This document shows positions 7,796 to 15,848 of a stretch of DNA of 64,000 nucleotides, piece by piece. The DNA lies in NCBI RefSeq assembly GCF_025950095.1, contig NZ_JAPDDR010000018.1, positions 1 through 64,000 of the forward strand. The letters are read 5' to 3'. This DNA comes from Luteolibacter rhizosphaerae (GTDB lineage: Bacteria; Verrucomicrobiota; Verrucomicrobiia; Verrucomicrobiales; Akkermansiaceae). A program made the position numbers and the translations under genes. Under the pieces are notes generated by a model. The model made no database searches. It saw only the letters and a program-made list of their open reading frames with translations, and was not told the origin of the DNA. Every line of letters starts with the position of its first letter. Positions within the stretch are counted from its first letter, which is position 1.

Positions 7796-8520
7796 GGCCT
7801 TTCCGGGACGCGGGGCATGGTGGCAGGAGCAGCGGCGGATCCAGCCATGACGGCGTCCCGGTTCGTGCCCGACGGAGTGACCGGCTCCGCGCCCTCGCAA
7901 ACGCGGGCAACCCTCGCGAGCAGGGATTCGAGCCGCGAGATAAGAACTTCGATGCGGCGGGAGAACCAGCCGTGTGCCACCACCGCCGGCACTGCCACCG
8001 CCAGACCCACGATCGTGTTGTCCAAGGCCCGGCCGATACCCTTGGCGAGCAGGTTCTGGTCGGGCGAATCACCGAGGCCGTTGAAGATCACCACCAGACC
8101 GCTGGCCGTTCCCAGCAGGCCGAAGAGCGGTGCCACCGTGATGATCGTATCGAGGATGATCATGCCGGAGTTGAGCTGCACGATCTCGTCCCGCGCCGAG
8201 GCTTGCACGGCATCGGTGATCTCCGCGCGGGGCTTGCCGCGATGCCGTAGGGCCACTTGGCACAGACGTGCCAGAGTGCTGCTGCCGCTGTCGGAGCTGC
8301 TGGCGAGTCCGCTGACTTCTCCTCTGGCCTCGGCGCGGTGCACTTCCGCCTCCAGTTCGGCCGGGATCACCACCTTGCGGGAGAGCGAGAGGATTTTGAA
8401 GACGATGGCTGTGAGCGCGACGAAGGAAGTCAGCGCCAGCGCATACATGAAGATGCCGCCTTGGTTGAAGAAGTCGCCGATGGCTTTGAAATCGAGCGCG
8501 GAAAGCAGGGAAGCGGGCAT
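7792..8520 (-). CDS. ExbB/TolQ/MotA-family proton channel protein
   Basis: 242 residues with three membrane helices: one near the N-terminus (FMYALALTSFVALTAIVFKI) and two in the second half. The second of these includes MIILDTIITVAPLFGLLGTA and the third NTIVGLAVAVPAVVAHGWFS, the MotA/TolQ/ExbB domain. The APLFGLLGTASG and DNTIVGLAVAVPA patterns are the best-conserved parts of the family. It forms the inner-membrane motor with the ExbD-like protein encoded downstream and overlapping by four bases. The TonB-like gene ends nine bases upstream. Confidence 0.92.
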   Translation of the reverse strand: MPASLLSALDFKAIGDFFNQGGIFMYALALTSFVALTAIVFKILSLSRKVVIPAELEAEVHRAEARGEVSGLASSSDSGSSTLARLCQVALRHRGKPRAEITDAVQASARDEIVQLNSGMIILDTIITVAPLFGLLGTASGLVVIFNGLGDSPDQNLLAKGIGRALDNTIVGLAVAVPAVVAHGWFSRRIEVLISRLESLLARVARVCEGAEPVTPSGTNRDAVMAGSAAAPATMPRVPERP

Positions 8521-8528
8521 GAGTGGTA

Positions 8529-9773
8529 TCAGAAGGTAAAGCTGTAGGTGACTTCGAGCGGCTCGCCATCAAGCTGCTTCTTCAGCTCGGCCGGGAAGGG
8601 GGGAATACGAGCGGTGCGGATGCTTTCGGAGGTGAAGCCTTTCTGGATATTCCCCACGCCGAATTCCTCGACAAAACTCAGCGAGCGGACCTTGCCGCTG
8701 GGCTCCAGCACGAAGCGCACGATGATCTGGCCCGGAGTGATGTAGTCCCGGTTCCGCACGCAGTTCAGCTGCCACTCCTTCTCCACCGCGCGGCTCAGGC
8801 TCGCATGATAGCGGCCGAGCAGGGAATCTTCGACATCCAGCGCCGAGCGCCCCTGGCGGGTGATCGATCCCTGGATGTGGGTCTTCCGCTGAAAGCCGTT
8901 GAAGCCCGGAGTGGGTGTTTTCACCGCCGGGCGGGATTCCTGCTGGGCTTGGGCGCTTTGGGAGGTTGCATCCTTCGGTGCATCCTCCTGTCCCGGCGTC
9001 GCGGGTTTGGGTGCCTCCGGCGGTGTCATCTGGCGGGGGCGCTCTACGGGATAAGGTCCCTCAGCGATGGGGTCTTTCGCCAGGGGAGGAGCGGCACTTG
9101 CCGCTGTCTCCGGCGGAACCGTGGTATCCGAGCTGCCGGGGTTCACCGAACCATCTGGAACGCTGGTCCCCGGAGCATCGGGCACACCCCGGGCTGCGGC
9201 TCCCTCGGCGCCTTCGCGTGCTTCCGTGAGTTGCTGCGAGGGCTGAAAGGGATCCATCGCGGGCGGCGCGATGGCATCCGAGCCCAGATCGCCGTCCTGA
9301 TAATTGCTTTCCGTGGTCTCCGGATGATTGTCCTCGTCTTCCTCACCGCGCTGGCTCGGCATCTGCGGGTCCGCAGCGGCTACGGGAGGAGCATCGCTGG
9401 TAGCCTTTGTATTCCTCTCGCCGATGAATGCGGCGGCTTCAGGGCGCACGGATTCCTGGTCCGGAGAGGTACGGGCGAATTGCTGCTCCCTGCCCTCCTC
9501 AGTCTTGGTTTCGCTGACGGGGGCGACTTCCGGAATGATAGTTGCCACCGATTCCTCAATGGCCGGGGGGCGGGGAGGAGGCTCGAAGACTGGGGGAGGA
9601 AAGGAAATCCCCAAGCTGCTGAAAAGCGATTGGAAGGCCAGGCTGATCACCTCCGAAAAGCTCATCCAAGCTAGCACGACGATGACGGCCGCCAGGTTCA
9701 GGAATGCAGAGATTCCGCAGGCCGCCGACCAAAGCCGGGCCTGTTGGCGGGACTGCGCTTCTACCGGTGTCAT
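8529..9773 (-). CDS. TonB/TolA-like energy transducer
   Basis: The 414-residue protein has an N-terminal membrane helix (AFLNLAAVIVVLAWMSFSEVI) and a long proline- and acid-rich periplasmic linker opening with PPPVFEPPPRPPAIEESVAT. Its C-terminal domain includes YHASLSRAVEKEWQLNC, ITPGQIIVRFVLEPSGKVRS and FPAELKKQLDGEPLEVTYSF. This C-terminus matches TonB/TolA-type transducers. Between them lie low-complexity alanine, proline, glutamate and aspartate stretches. It is first in the ExbB/ExbD operon. It could serve TonB receptors or a Tol-like envelope system; sequence alone does not decide. The start codon is two bases after a strong hairpin. Confidence 0.82.
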   Translation of the reverse strand: MTPVEAQSRQQARLWSAACGISAFLNLAAVIVVLAWMSFSEVISLAFQSLFSSLGISFPPPVFEPPPRPPAIEESVATIIPEVAPVSETKTEEGREQQFARTSPDQESVRPEAAAFIGERNTKATSDAPPVAAADPQMPSQRGEEDEDNHPETTESNYQDGDLGSDAIAPPAMDPFQPSQQLTEAREGAEGAAARGVPDAPGTSVPDGSVNPGSSDTTVPPETAASAAPPLAKDPIAEGPYPVERPRQMTPPEAPKPATPGQEDAPKDATSQSAQAQQESRPAVKTPTPGFNGFQRKTHIQGSITRQGRSALDVEDSLLGRYHASLSRAVEKEWQLNCVRNRDYITPGQIIVRFVLEPSGKVRSLSFVEEFGVGNIQKGFTSESIRTARIPPFPAELKKQLDGEPLEVTYSFTF

Positions 9774-9774
9774 C

Positions 9775-9805
9775 GGAATCCGGGCGCGAGCTTCACCCGG
9801 ATTCC
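9775..9805 (-). promoter_or_regulatory. Ten-base-pair hairpin immediately before the TonB-like start codon
   Basis: GGAATCCGGG (9775-9784) pairs perfectly with CCCGGATTCC (9796-9805) around an 11-base loop. In the minus-strand transcript the stem ends one base before the ATG at 9773, and no Shine-Dalgarno sequence is visible outside it. It has no T-run and so is not a typical terminator for the upstream prepilin gene. It may limit translation of the TonB operon or mark a processing site. Confidence 0.4.
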
Positions 9806-9837
9806 ATCGACCTGCAATCCGGGAAATCCCGGGAGGC

Positions 9838-10278
9838 TCACCAGTCTTCGGTCACGACGGGCTCATGTTCGCCGCTGCTCGCTAGAGAGCAGTTGAAATA
9901 CAGTGAGCCCATCTGCGGGATCACATCGCCGCCGGAGGCATAGCTCCCTTCGCTCGGGCATACGGGCATGGTCTCCACGAAGCGACCGGCCCCGATGACC
10001 TGCGACTCCAAGCCGCTCACCGAGTTACCCGGCAGGTAGCCGTAGAGATTGGAGAAACTGCGGACGCCTTTCTGGACGGCCTGCAGGTTCAGGATGCACA
10101 CCGAACGATCGGAACCTTCTTTCCAGGTTGCCGCGCCGATGGCGAGCAGTCCGATCAGTGATAGCAGGATCACGATCACTACGGTGAGCTCCAGCAAGGT
10201 CATGGCTGGAACCAGTTTTTTGACACGGCGGTATCCACGCACGGAGGACATGCGCCGCAAACGACTCGCAAGTTTCAT
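9838..10278 (-). CDS. Prepilin-type N-terminal methylation domain protein
   Basis: 146 residues with a basic leader and a type IV pilin-like processing site: KLVPA then MTLLELTVVIVILLSLIGLLAI, with the conserved glutamate at +5. A short globular domain follows with two or three cysteines (SVCILNLQAVQKG, MPVCPSEGSY, YFNCSLASS). This is the class-III/type II secretion pseudopilin layout that is amplified in Verrucomicrobia and Planctomycetes. The A in place of G at -1 is tolerated in such proteins. It lies 64 bases upstream of the TonB-like gene in the same direction. Confidence 0.85.
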   Translation of the reverse strand: MKLASRLRRMSSVRGYRRVKKLVPAMTLLELTVVIVILLSLIGLLAIGAATWKEGSDRSVCILNLQAVQKGVRSFSNLYGYLPGNSVSGLESQVIGAGRFVETMPVCPSEGSYASGGDVIPQMGSLYFNCSLASSGEHEPVVTEDW

Positions 10279-10392
10279 AGGGCTGGGACGGTTATGTGCC
10301 GGGAGGCGGCTTCTTGCGGGGAGTGCGTCGTGGAGATTAGAAACTTCAGCTTGGATTACAAGCCATTTCTAAAAACTTCCCGGTCCTCCTGA

Positions 10393-11862
10393 TCACAAAC
10401 CCCTCGCGAGTTTCCAACATTCCAAAAAGCCGCTGGCGAAGTCCTCAGGCTTGGCCGCAATCCAGTGTCCCAGAACGTCGGGTGACATCCACATGGCGGC
10501 TTCCACCTCGGCGCAAGGAAAGCGCGGGGTTCCGTCCCAGCGCAGGAGATAGAGGGCGACGTGTTCCCAGCCGGTCGCTTCGCAGGGTTTGATCCGGCCG
10601 ATCTCCTCCGGCACCCCTGCGATCCCCATTTCTTCCTCCAGCTCGCGCACCGCGGCTGCCGCGTAGTCTTCTCCGGAATCGAGGTGACCGGCCACGCTGG
10701 AATCCCAGACGTCCGGGTGGGCGTCCTTGAAGCGCGACCGCTTCTGGAGCAGCAGGTCCCCGTGACGGTTCACCACGAACACGTGGACCGCGCGGTGCAG
10801 CAGGCCTTTCTCGTGAACCTCGCGGCGGGTAGCTTGGCCGGTGACCCGGTCCTCCTCGTCCACTACATCGAAGATCTCCCCGTCCTTCTGCGGGATATCG
10901 CGCAGCGGGTGGGGATCGTAGATCCGGGCCAACTCGATCCACTGCGCCAGCGAGAGCTCTTCCGCCCGGGCGGTGGGAGGGGCGCCGATTGCCCCGGCGA
11001 CTTCATCCCATGGCGGGCTATCCGGCATCTGGCGGCCCATCTGCTTCCGCCGCTGCGCGAAGCCACGCCGGATGAGTTCGTCGAAGCGCCGCGCATCGAA
11101 GGCTGGCAACTCTTTGCCGCGCGGCAGCAGCAGCGCGACCGAGGAATCGATCTGGGGCCGGGGATGGAAAGCCTCGGGCGGGACGGTTCTGAGGGACTTT
11201 ACCGACCACTCGCTTTGCACCCGCAGGGTCAGAACCCCGTAATCTTTGGTCCGCGGCACGGCGGCCAAGCGCTCGATCACCTCCTTCTGGAGCATGATCA
11301 CCGCCCGGCAAAATGGGTTCGGGCGGGATAGGAAATTCTTCAGGATGGCCCCGCCACATGAATAGGGGAGATTACCGAGAAACTTGATCGGCCGGTGTTG
11401 GAAAAGCTGGCGGGTGTCGAACTTCGCGCCGTCCGCGTGGTGGACCTCCACGCTTGGCTCGTTGGCGAAGCGCTCCTTGAGCCAAGCGGCGAGGCGGGAG
11501 TCGAACTCCACGAGGACAATACGGCGGACTTTCCCGACCAGGTGGCTGGTGAGGGCGCCGGTGCCGGGGCCGACTTCGACGATGCTGTCCTCCGGGCCGG
11601 CATCGAGCTGCTCGGTGATCCAGCGGGCCATATTCGGGTCGCAGAGGAAGTTCTGGCCGAGCTGGCGGCTGGGCATCACCCCGGCTGCGGCGAGGGCGTC
11701 GCGGATCTCGTGTCCTGTCACGCCGGGAGCGATGGCTGCGGCTCCTTCCGGGGGCAAGACCGCTTTCCGGACGGGGGGCGAAAAAAATCGCGAAAACAAT
11801 TGAACGCCATCCGGACGCACCTGTCTGAAACACTGAAAACCGTACGCAAGTGCAGTTTTCAT
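10393..11862 (-). CDS. 16S rRNA dimethyladenosine transferase fused to a Nudix hydrolase
   Basis: A 489-residue two-domain protein. About residues 55-320 are an RsmA/KsgA methyltransferase, which dimethylates two adenines near the 3' end of 16S rRNA. It shows QLGQNFLCDPN, the SAM motif VEVGPGTGALT and the catalytic FLGNLPYSCGG (NLPY). Residues 340-480 are a Nudix hydrolase of the YfcD/IDI-like type, starting EIFDVVDEEDRVTGQATRRE, with a complete Nudix box (GHLDSGEDYAAAAVRE then LEEEMGI). No stop or frameshift separates them. The first 35 residues look atypical and AT-rich DNA overlaps them, so translation may start downstream of 11862. Confidence 0.88.
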   Translation of the reverse strand: MKTALAYGFQCFRQVRPDGVQLFSRFFSPPVRKAVLPPEGAAAIAPGVTGHEIRDALAAAGVMPSRQLGQNFLCDPNMARWITEQLDAGPEDSIVEVGPGTGALTSHLVGKVRRIVLVEFDSRLAAWLKERFANEPSVEVHHADGAKFDTRQLFQHRPIKFLGNLPYSCGGAILKNFLSRPNPFCRAVIMLQKEVIERLAAVPRTKDYGVLTLRVQSEWSVKSLRTVPPEAFHPRPQIDSSVALLLPRGKELPAFDARRFDELIRRGFAQRRKQMGRQMPDSPPWDEVAGAIGAPPTARAEELSLAQWIELARIYDPHPLRDIPQKDGEIFDVVDEEDRVTGQATRREVHEKGLLHRAVHVFVVNRHGDLLLQKRSRFKDAHPDVWDSSVAGHLDSGEDYAAAAVRELEEEMGIAGVPEEIGRIKPCEATGWEHVALYLLRWDGTPRFPCAEVEAAMWMSPDVLGHWIAAKPEDFASGFLECWKLARGL

Positions 11863-11933
11863 GTAAGGGTGAACAGCAGTTGTCAGCTCCAGCCAAGCCC
11901 GTTCCGCGGACTAGGTTTGGGTTGACGAACTTG

Positions 11934-11972
11934 GCCGCCAGGGAGTGGGTGCTCCCTGGCGGCTCTTTTTTT
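11934..11972 (+). terminator. Strong orphan rho-independent terminator on the plus strand
   Basis: GCCGCCAGGGAG (11934-11945) pairs perfectly with CTCCCTGGCGGC (11952-11963) around TGGGTG, followed by TCTTTTTTT. It is a textbook terminator for plus-strand transcription, but the nearest upstream plus-strand gene is pgsA, almost 10 kb away, with only minus-strand genes between. It may end a small RNA starting within 11780-11930, or act as an attenuator ahead of the PpiD-like gene at 12117. Confidence 0.8.
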
Positions 11973-12116
11973 GCCCCCTTGACGGCGGGTGGGGCCTTGG
12001 GATCAAGGGGTGGCGATTGTCGCGGTTCCAACGTTTTGATCGCAAATAGGGGTTGATGCCCCCCCGGCGGCTCCTTTAACTACCGCGCCCCGCGGGCACA
12101 CCCCAAGTAGCCGTCC

Positions 12117-13748
12117 ATGATTGAAAATCTCCGCAAGTATACCGGCCTGATCATTTTCGTGGTCGCGCTGCTCTTCGTCGGCCTCGCATTCTTCGGCGAT
12201 CCCGCGACCATGGGCCGGGCAAATGCCAACAATCCAGTCGTCCTCACCGTTGATGGCACCAGCTACACCGCCACCCAGTACCGCAAGCTGGCCGAGGCTC
12301 CCGCCTCCGACTACAGCATCGCCTTCCAGACCGGCACGATCCAGCTGATCGGCGAACTGGGTGCCGATGGCTCGCCGCAGGGTGTCCGCCGCTTCTTTGT
12401 CAACCGCCTCACCCTCCGCCAGGCCTGCGAAGACTTCGGCATCTACCCCTCCGACAAGGAGATCGAGGCGCACATCAAGGAAACCTTCACCGGTGCGGAC
12501 GGCCAGTTCAGCCAAGAGCGCTACAACAACCTGGTCAAAGGACTCGGCCGCTACGGCATGCTGGAAAAGGATCTGCTGGATCTCATTCGCGACAGCATCG
12601 CCTCCCAGCAGCTCAAGGAGATTATCGGTGGCGGCCTGGGTGGCACCCGTGAAGCGGCACTCGAAAGCGCGGCCAGCACCGAGCAGCAGGTGAGCATCCA
12701 GATCGCCCGCACCGCCCTCGCCACCTTCCAGGAGGCGATCAAGCCGACCGACGAGGAACTCAAGGCCGCGTGGGAAACCACCAAGGAAAAGTACATGGTC
12801 GAGCGCAAGATCAAGGTGAGCTACCTGATCGCCAAGCCGACCTATCCTGAGCGGGCGGTCGAGCCGCCGAAGCTTCCGGACGCGGTGACCGAAGAGGCCA
12901 AGAAGGCCGCGGAGAAAGAAGCCGCGGACAAGAAGGCCAAGGAAGACGCCGAGTACGAGGAGGAGAAGCGCAGGATCGACGACGACGTGATCGGCAAGGT
13001 GGACGCGCTGATCCTCTCGATCCAGAACGAGGAAGGGAAGGATTTCGAGAAGCTCGTGACGGAAGACGGCTGGGCCTTGGTCACCACCGAGATGTTCCCG
13101 CGCAGCGCGGTGCCGGCCGAACTCCAGGGCAGCACGGCATCCCAGACCCCGAAGCCGGTCGCGGACTTCCTGTTCCAGTTGGTCGACAGCAAGGATCCTC
13201 TCACCCGCTTCAGCGAAGCGCTCCAGCTCAAGGACAATGCCTATCTGATCGCCCGTCTGGACGGTGAGGAAGAAGCCCGCCCGAAGACCTTCGAGGAAGC
13301 CAAGGAAGAAGTCCGCACGGATTACATCGCCCAGAAGGCGAACGAGGCTCTCAAGAAGGATGCCGACGAGAAAGCCGCCAAGATCCGCGAGGGCTTGGCT
13401 GCCGGGAAGCCTTTCGCCGATCTCGCGAAGGAAGTCGGTCTGGAGCCCAAGGCTCACGGCCCCTTCAAGGCGACTGACAAGCTGGAAGGCGAGCCCGACG
13501 TGACCACCCTCTTCCAAGCCGCTTCCACCGTGGAGTCCGGCAAGCTGGCCGATCCGGTGATCCGTCCGGACAGCGCGCTCTTCATCTTCGTCGAGAAGCG
13601 CGAACTGGTGAAGGATCCGGCCCGCGACGAGCGGATCAACCAAGCCATCACCCGCCAGGCCGAAGAGATGAAGCGGGACGCCTACATGGCTTGGCTCGCG
13701 GAGAAACTCGCGCAGGCCCAGATCGAGGAGCCTGCCACCAAACGCTAA
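12117..13748 (+). CDS. PpiD/SurA-like periplasmic peptidyl-prolyl isomerase, membrane-anchored
   Basis: The 543-residue protein starts with a single anchor, MIENLRKYTGLIIFVVALLF, then a helical chaperone domain of the SurA_N/PpiD type (DKEIEAHIKETFTGADGQFS, YGMLEKDLLDLIRDSIASQQ). A charged coiled-coil segment lies near residues 255-300 (EEAKKAAEKEAADKKAKEDA). A later region, with AAKIREGLAAGKPFADLAKE and KLEGEPDVTTLFQAASTVES, is the likely rotamase-like module. It should assist folding of secreted and outer-membrane proteins. The canonical parvulin active-site motifs are not obvious, so catalytic activity is uncertain. The TPR gene follows after ten bases. Confidence 0.78.
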   Translation: MIENLRKYTGLIIFVVALLFVGLAFFGDPATMGRANANNPVVLTVDGTSYTATQYRKLAEAPASDYSIAFQTGTIQLIGELGADGSPQGVRRFFVNRLTLRQACEDFGIYPSDKEIEAHIKETFTGADGQFSQERYNNLVKGLGRYGMLEKDLLDLIRDSIASQQLKEIIGGGLGGTREAALESAASTEQQVSIQIARTALATFQEAIKPTDEELKAAWETTKEKYMVERKIKVSYLIAKPTYPERAVEPPKLPDAVTEEAKKAAEKEAADKKAKEDAEYEEEKRRIDDDVIGKVDALILSIQNEEGKDFEKLVTEDGWALVTTEMFPRSAVPAELQGSTASQTPKPVADFLFQLVDSKDPLTRFSEALQLKDNAYLIARLDGEEEARPKTFEEAKEEVRTDYIAQKANEALKKDADEKAAKIREGLAAGKPFADLAKEVGLEPKAHGPFKATDKLEGEPDVTTLFQAASTVESGKLADPVIRPDSALFIFVEKRELVKDPARDERINQAITRQAEEMKRDAYMAWLAEKLAQAQIEEPATKR

Positions 13749-13758
13749 GATCGCTCCG

Positions 13759-14097
13759 ATGCCAGACGCCGAACGCGAGCGCTTGTTTGACGACGCGAAC
13801 GGCTGTCTTGCTCTCGGCGAACTGGAGGAGGCATCGGCCCTCTACCGCCGCTGCGTCGCGCTCGATCCCGATTTCTTCGACGGCTGGCACGCCCTCGGCA
13901 TGTGCCTGCTGAAACTCGGCGAGGTCAAAGAGGCGATCGGCTGCGGCCTGCAGGCCACCACCCTGCGCCCGAACGACCTGCTCGCCTGGACCGCCCTGTC
14001 CCAAATGTATGTAAGGGACGGCCAGATCGGGGAGGCAGAGGCGGCGAAGGCCAATGCGAGGATTCTCTCGCTAGGGGGCAGGGTCGTTAGGGAATGA
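13759..14097 (+). CDS. Tetratricopeptide repeat protein
   Basis: 112 residues made of about three TPR units: ANGCLALGELEEASALYRRC, then ALDPDFFDGWHALGMCLLKL, then EAIGCGLQATTLRPNDLLAW followed by ALSQMYVRDGQIGEAEAAKA. There is no signal peptide, so it is probably a cytoplasmic protein-interaction module. It starts ten bases after the PpiD-like gene and is likely co-transcribed. Its stop codon lies inside the first unit of an interspersed repeat (14092-14205), so the last residues may have been altered by that insertion. Confidence 0.85.
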   Translation: MPDAERERLFDDANGCLALGELEEASALYRRCVALDPDFFDGWHALGMCLLKLGEVKEAIGCGLQATTLRPNDLLAWTALSQMYVRDGQIGEAEAAKANARILSLGGRVVRE

Positions 14098-14205
14098 CGA
14101 ATTGCGAATTTCCGAATGACGAATGTCTTGTGAAGGGAGTTCGGGGATTTGAGCATTGCTGCGGAGGCCTTTCCTTCGACATTCAATCATTCTGATTCGT
14201 CATTC
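14092..14205. repeat. Interspersed GAATGACGAAT repeat with inverted copies (MITE-like)
   Basis: GAATGACGAAT occurs at 14092-14102 and again at 14114-14124, and its reverse complement ATTCGTCATTC is at 14195-14205. Outer parts also match (GAATGTC at 14121-14127 against GACATTC at 14178-14184). The ends can therefore fold back on each other. This AT-rich block contrasts with its surroundings, supplies the stop of the TPR gene and ends eight bases before metG. It looks like a small non-autonomous repeat of a type common between genes in Verrucomicrobia and Planctomycetes. Confidence 0.6.
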
Positions 14206-14212
14206 TCCTTTC

Positions 14213-15811
14213 ATGTTCTTCATCACCACCGCCATCGACTACACCAACGGCGCGCCCCACATCGGGCACGCCTACGAGAAGGTCCTCACCGATGTCATCG
14301 CCCGCTACCGGCGCCTGCGGGGAGAGGAGGTCTTTTTCCTGACCGGGGTGGACCAGCACGGCCAGAAGGTCCAGCAGACCGCCGAGCAGGAGGGGATCAA
14401 CCCGGCGACCTTCGCTGCCAAGAAGACCAAGCTTTTCCTGAACCTGTGGAAGAAGCTCGGGCTGCAGTACGACGGCTGGGCGGCGACCACCGACGAGCGT
14501 CACAAGGCCTGCGTGCAGGCGATCCTGAGCGAGCTGAAGGAGCGCGGCGAACTCTACAAGAAAGGCTACAAGGGCTTCTACTCCGTGCGGCAGGAGCAGT
14601 TCCTCACGGATCGTGATCGGAACGAGGCCGGCGAGTTCGGTCCGGAATGGGGCCAAGTCGTCGAGATCGAAGAAGAGAACTGGTATTTCCGCCTGAGCGC
14701 CCACGCCGAGTGGCTGAAGGAATTCACCGCCAAGTATCCGGACTTCGTGATTCCCGGGTTCCGGCGCAACGAGTTGCTCGGCGCGTTGGCGAACTCCGGT
14801 GAACTCGACCTCTGCATCTCCCGTCCGAAGGAGCGCCTGCGCTGGGGTATCGAGATCCCCTTCGATCCCGAGTTCGTCACCTACGTCTGGTTCGACGCCC
14901 TGATCAATTATATCTCCTTCGCCGGGTATCGCGCGAAGGACGGTGGTGAGCTGCCTTCCTTCGAGAAGCTTTGGCCCTCCGCCGGCGGCTCGAAAGAGAG
15001 ACCGGTCCACGTCATCGGCAAGGACATCCTCGTCCCCGCCCACGGGATCTACTGGCCCTGCATGCTGCATGCGATGGGCTTCAGCGACGAGGAGATGCCG
15101 CAGATTCTCGTCCACGGCTGGTGGAACATCAAAGGCGAGAAGATGTCGAAGTCGCTGGGCAACGTGGTCGATCCTGATGCCCTCGCGGACAAGTTCGGCG
15201 TGGACGCGCTACGCTACTATCTGGTGCGCGATATCACCACGGGCAAGGACGCGGACTTCGATCTCGATCGTCTCGTGATGCTCTATAACCAGGAGTTGGC
15301 CAATGAGCTGGGCAACCTCTGCAACCGCGCCCTGAACATGACCTCCCGCTTCGCGAACGGGATCGTTACGGTAAGCTCCGAAACCAAGGAAGAAGAGCAG
15401 AACCTCCGCGCCTCGCTGGAGACAGTCACCCGCGATTATCGCGCGGCGATGGACAGCTTCGACGTGGCGGAGGCGCTCAAGGCGATCAACCGCCATGTCA
15501 CGCACTGCAATGCCTACGCCGAGCGGAACAAGCCATGGGAACTTTCGAAGGATCCCGCGCTGAAGGGGCGACTCGATACCGTGCTGCAGCATCTGGTGGA
15601 GAGCCTGGCCCATTGCGCGGTGCTGCTTTCACCGGTGCTCCCGGATCCCGCCGCGCGCATCGCGGCACAACTCCGTGCCGACGATCTGCTTTCCCTGAAG
15701 CTGGATGATCTGAAGTGGGGCTTGATCCCGGATGGCCATGAAACCGGCAAGCCGAAGCCGGTCTTCCCGCGGATCGTGATCGAAGAAAGCGAGGAAGGAA
15801 CTGCGGGCTGA
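14213..15811 (+). CDS. metG: Methionyl-tRNA synthetase
   Basis: Charges tRNA-Met with methionine using ATP. The 532 residues contain the class I signatures PHIGHAYEK (HIGH motif) near residue 15 and KMSKSLGN (KMSKS motif) near residue 308, plus the WFDALINYISFAGY block of the catalytic domain. The connective insertion (KKGYKGFYSVRQEQF) has no paired cysteine knuckles, so this is the zinc-free form. The protein ends after the anticodon-binding helical domain, without the C-terminal dimerisation domain. I start at 14213 (MFFITTAIDYTNGAPHIG), since the upstream codons lie in the repeat. Confidence 0.96.
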   Translation: MFFITTAIDYTNGAPHIGHAYEKVLTDVIARYRRLRGEEVFFLTGVDQHGQKVQQTAEQEGINPATFAAKKTKLFLNLWKKLGLQYDGWAATTDERHKACVQAILSELKERGELYKKGYKGFYSVRQEQFLTDRDRNEAGEFGPEWGQVVEIEEENWYFRLSAHAEWLKEFTAKYPDFVIPGFRRNELLGALANSGELDLCISRPKERLRWGIEIPFDPEFVTYVWFDALINYISFAGYRAKDGGELPSFEKLWPSAGGSKERPVHVIGKDILVPAHGIYWPCMLHAMGFSDEEMPQILVHGWWNIKGEKMSKSLGNVVDPDALADKFGVDALRYYLVRDITTGKDADFDLDRLVMLYNQELANELGNLCNRALNMTSRFANGIVTVSSETKEEEQNLRASLETVTRDYRAAMDSFDVAEALKAINRHVTHCNAYAERNKPWELSKDPALKGRLDTVLQHLVESLAHCAVLLSPVLPDPAARIAAQLRADDLLSLKLDDLKWGLIPDGHETGKPKPVFPRIVIEESEEGTAG

Positions 15812-15848
15812 CAAGTTCGGGTCGTGGCGGCTTTCTCGTGCTGCCGCC

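Noticed and set aside
12003-13643. 546-codon frame antisense to the PpiD-like gene
   Set aside because: Leucine- and glycine-rich translation without domains, typical of an antisense shadow; the plus-strand frame has a membrane anchor and clear helical domains.
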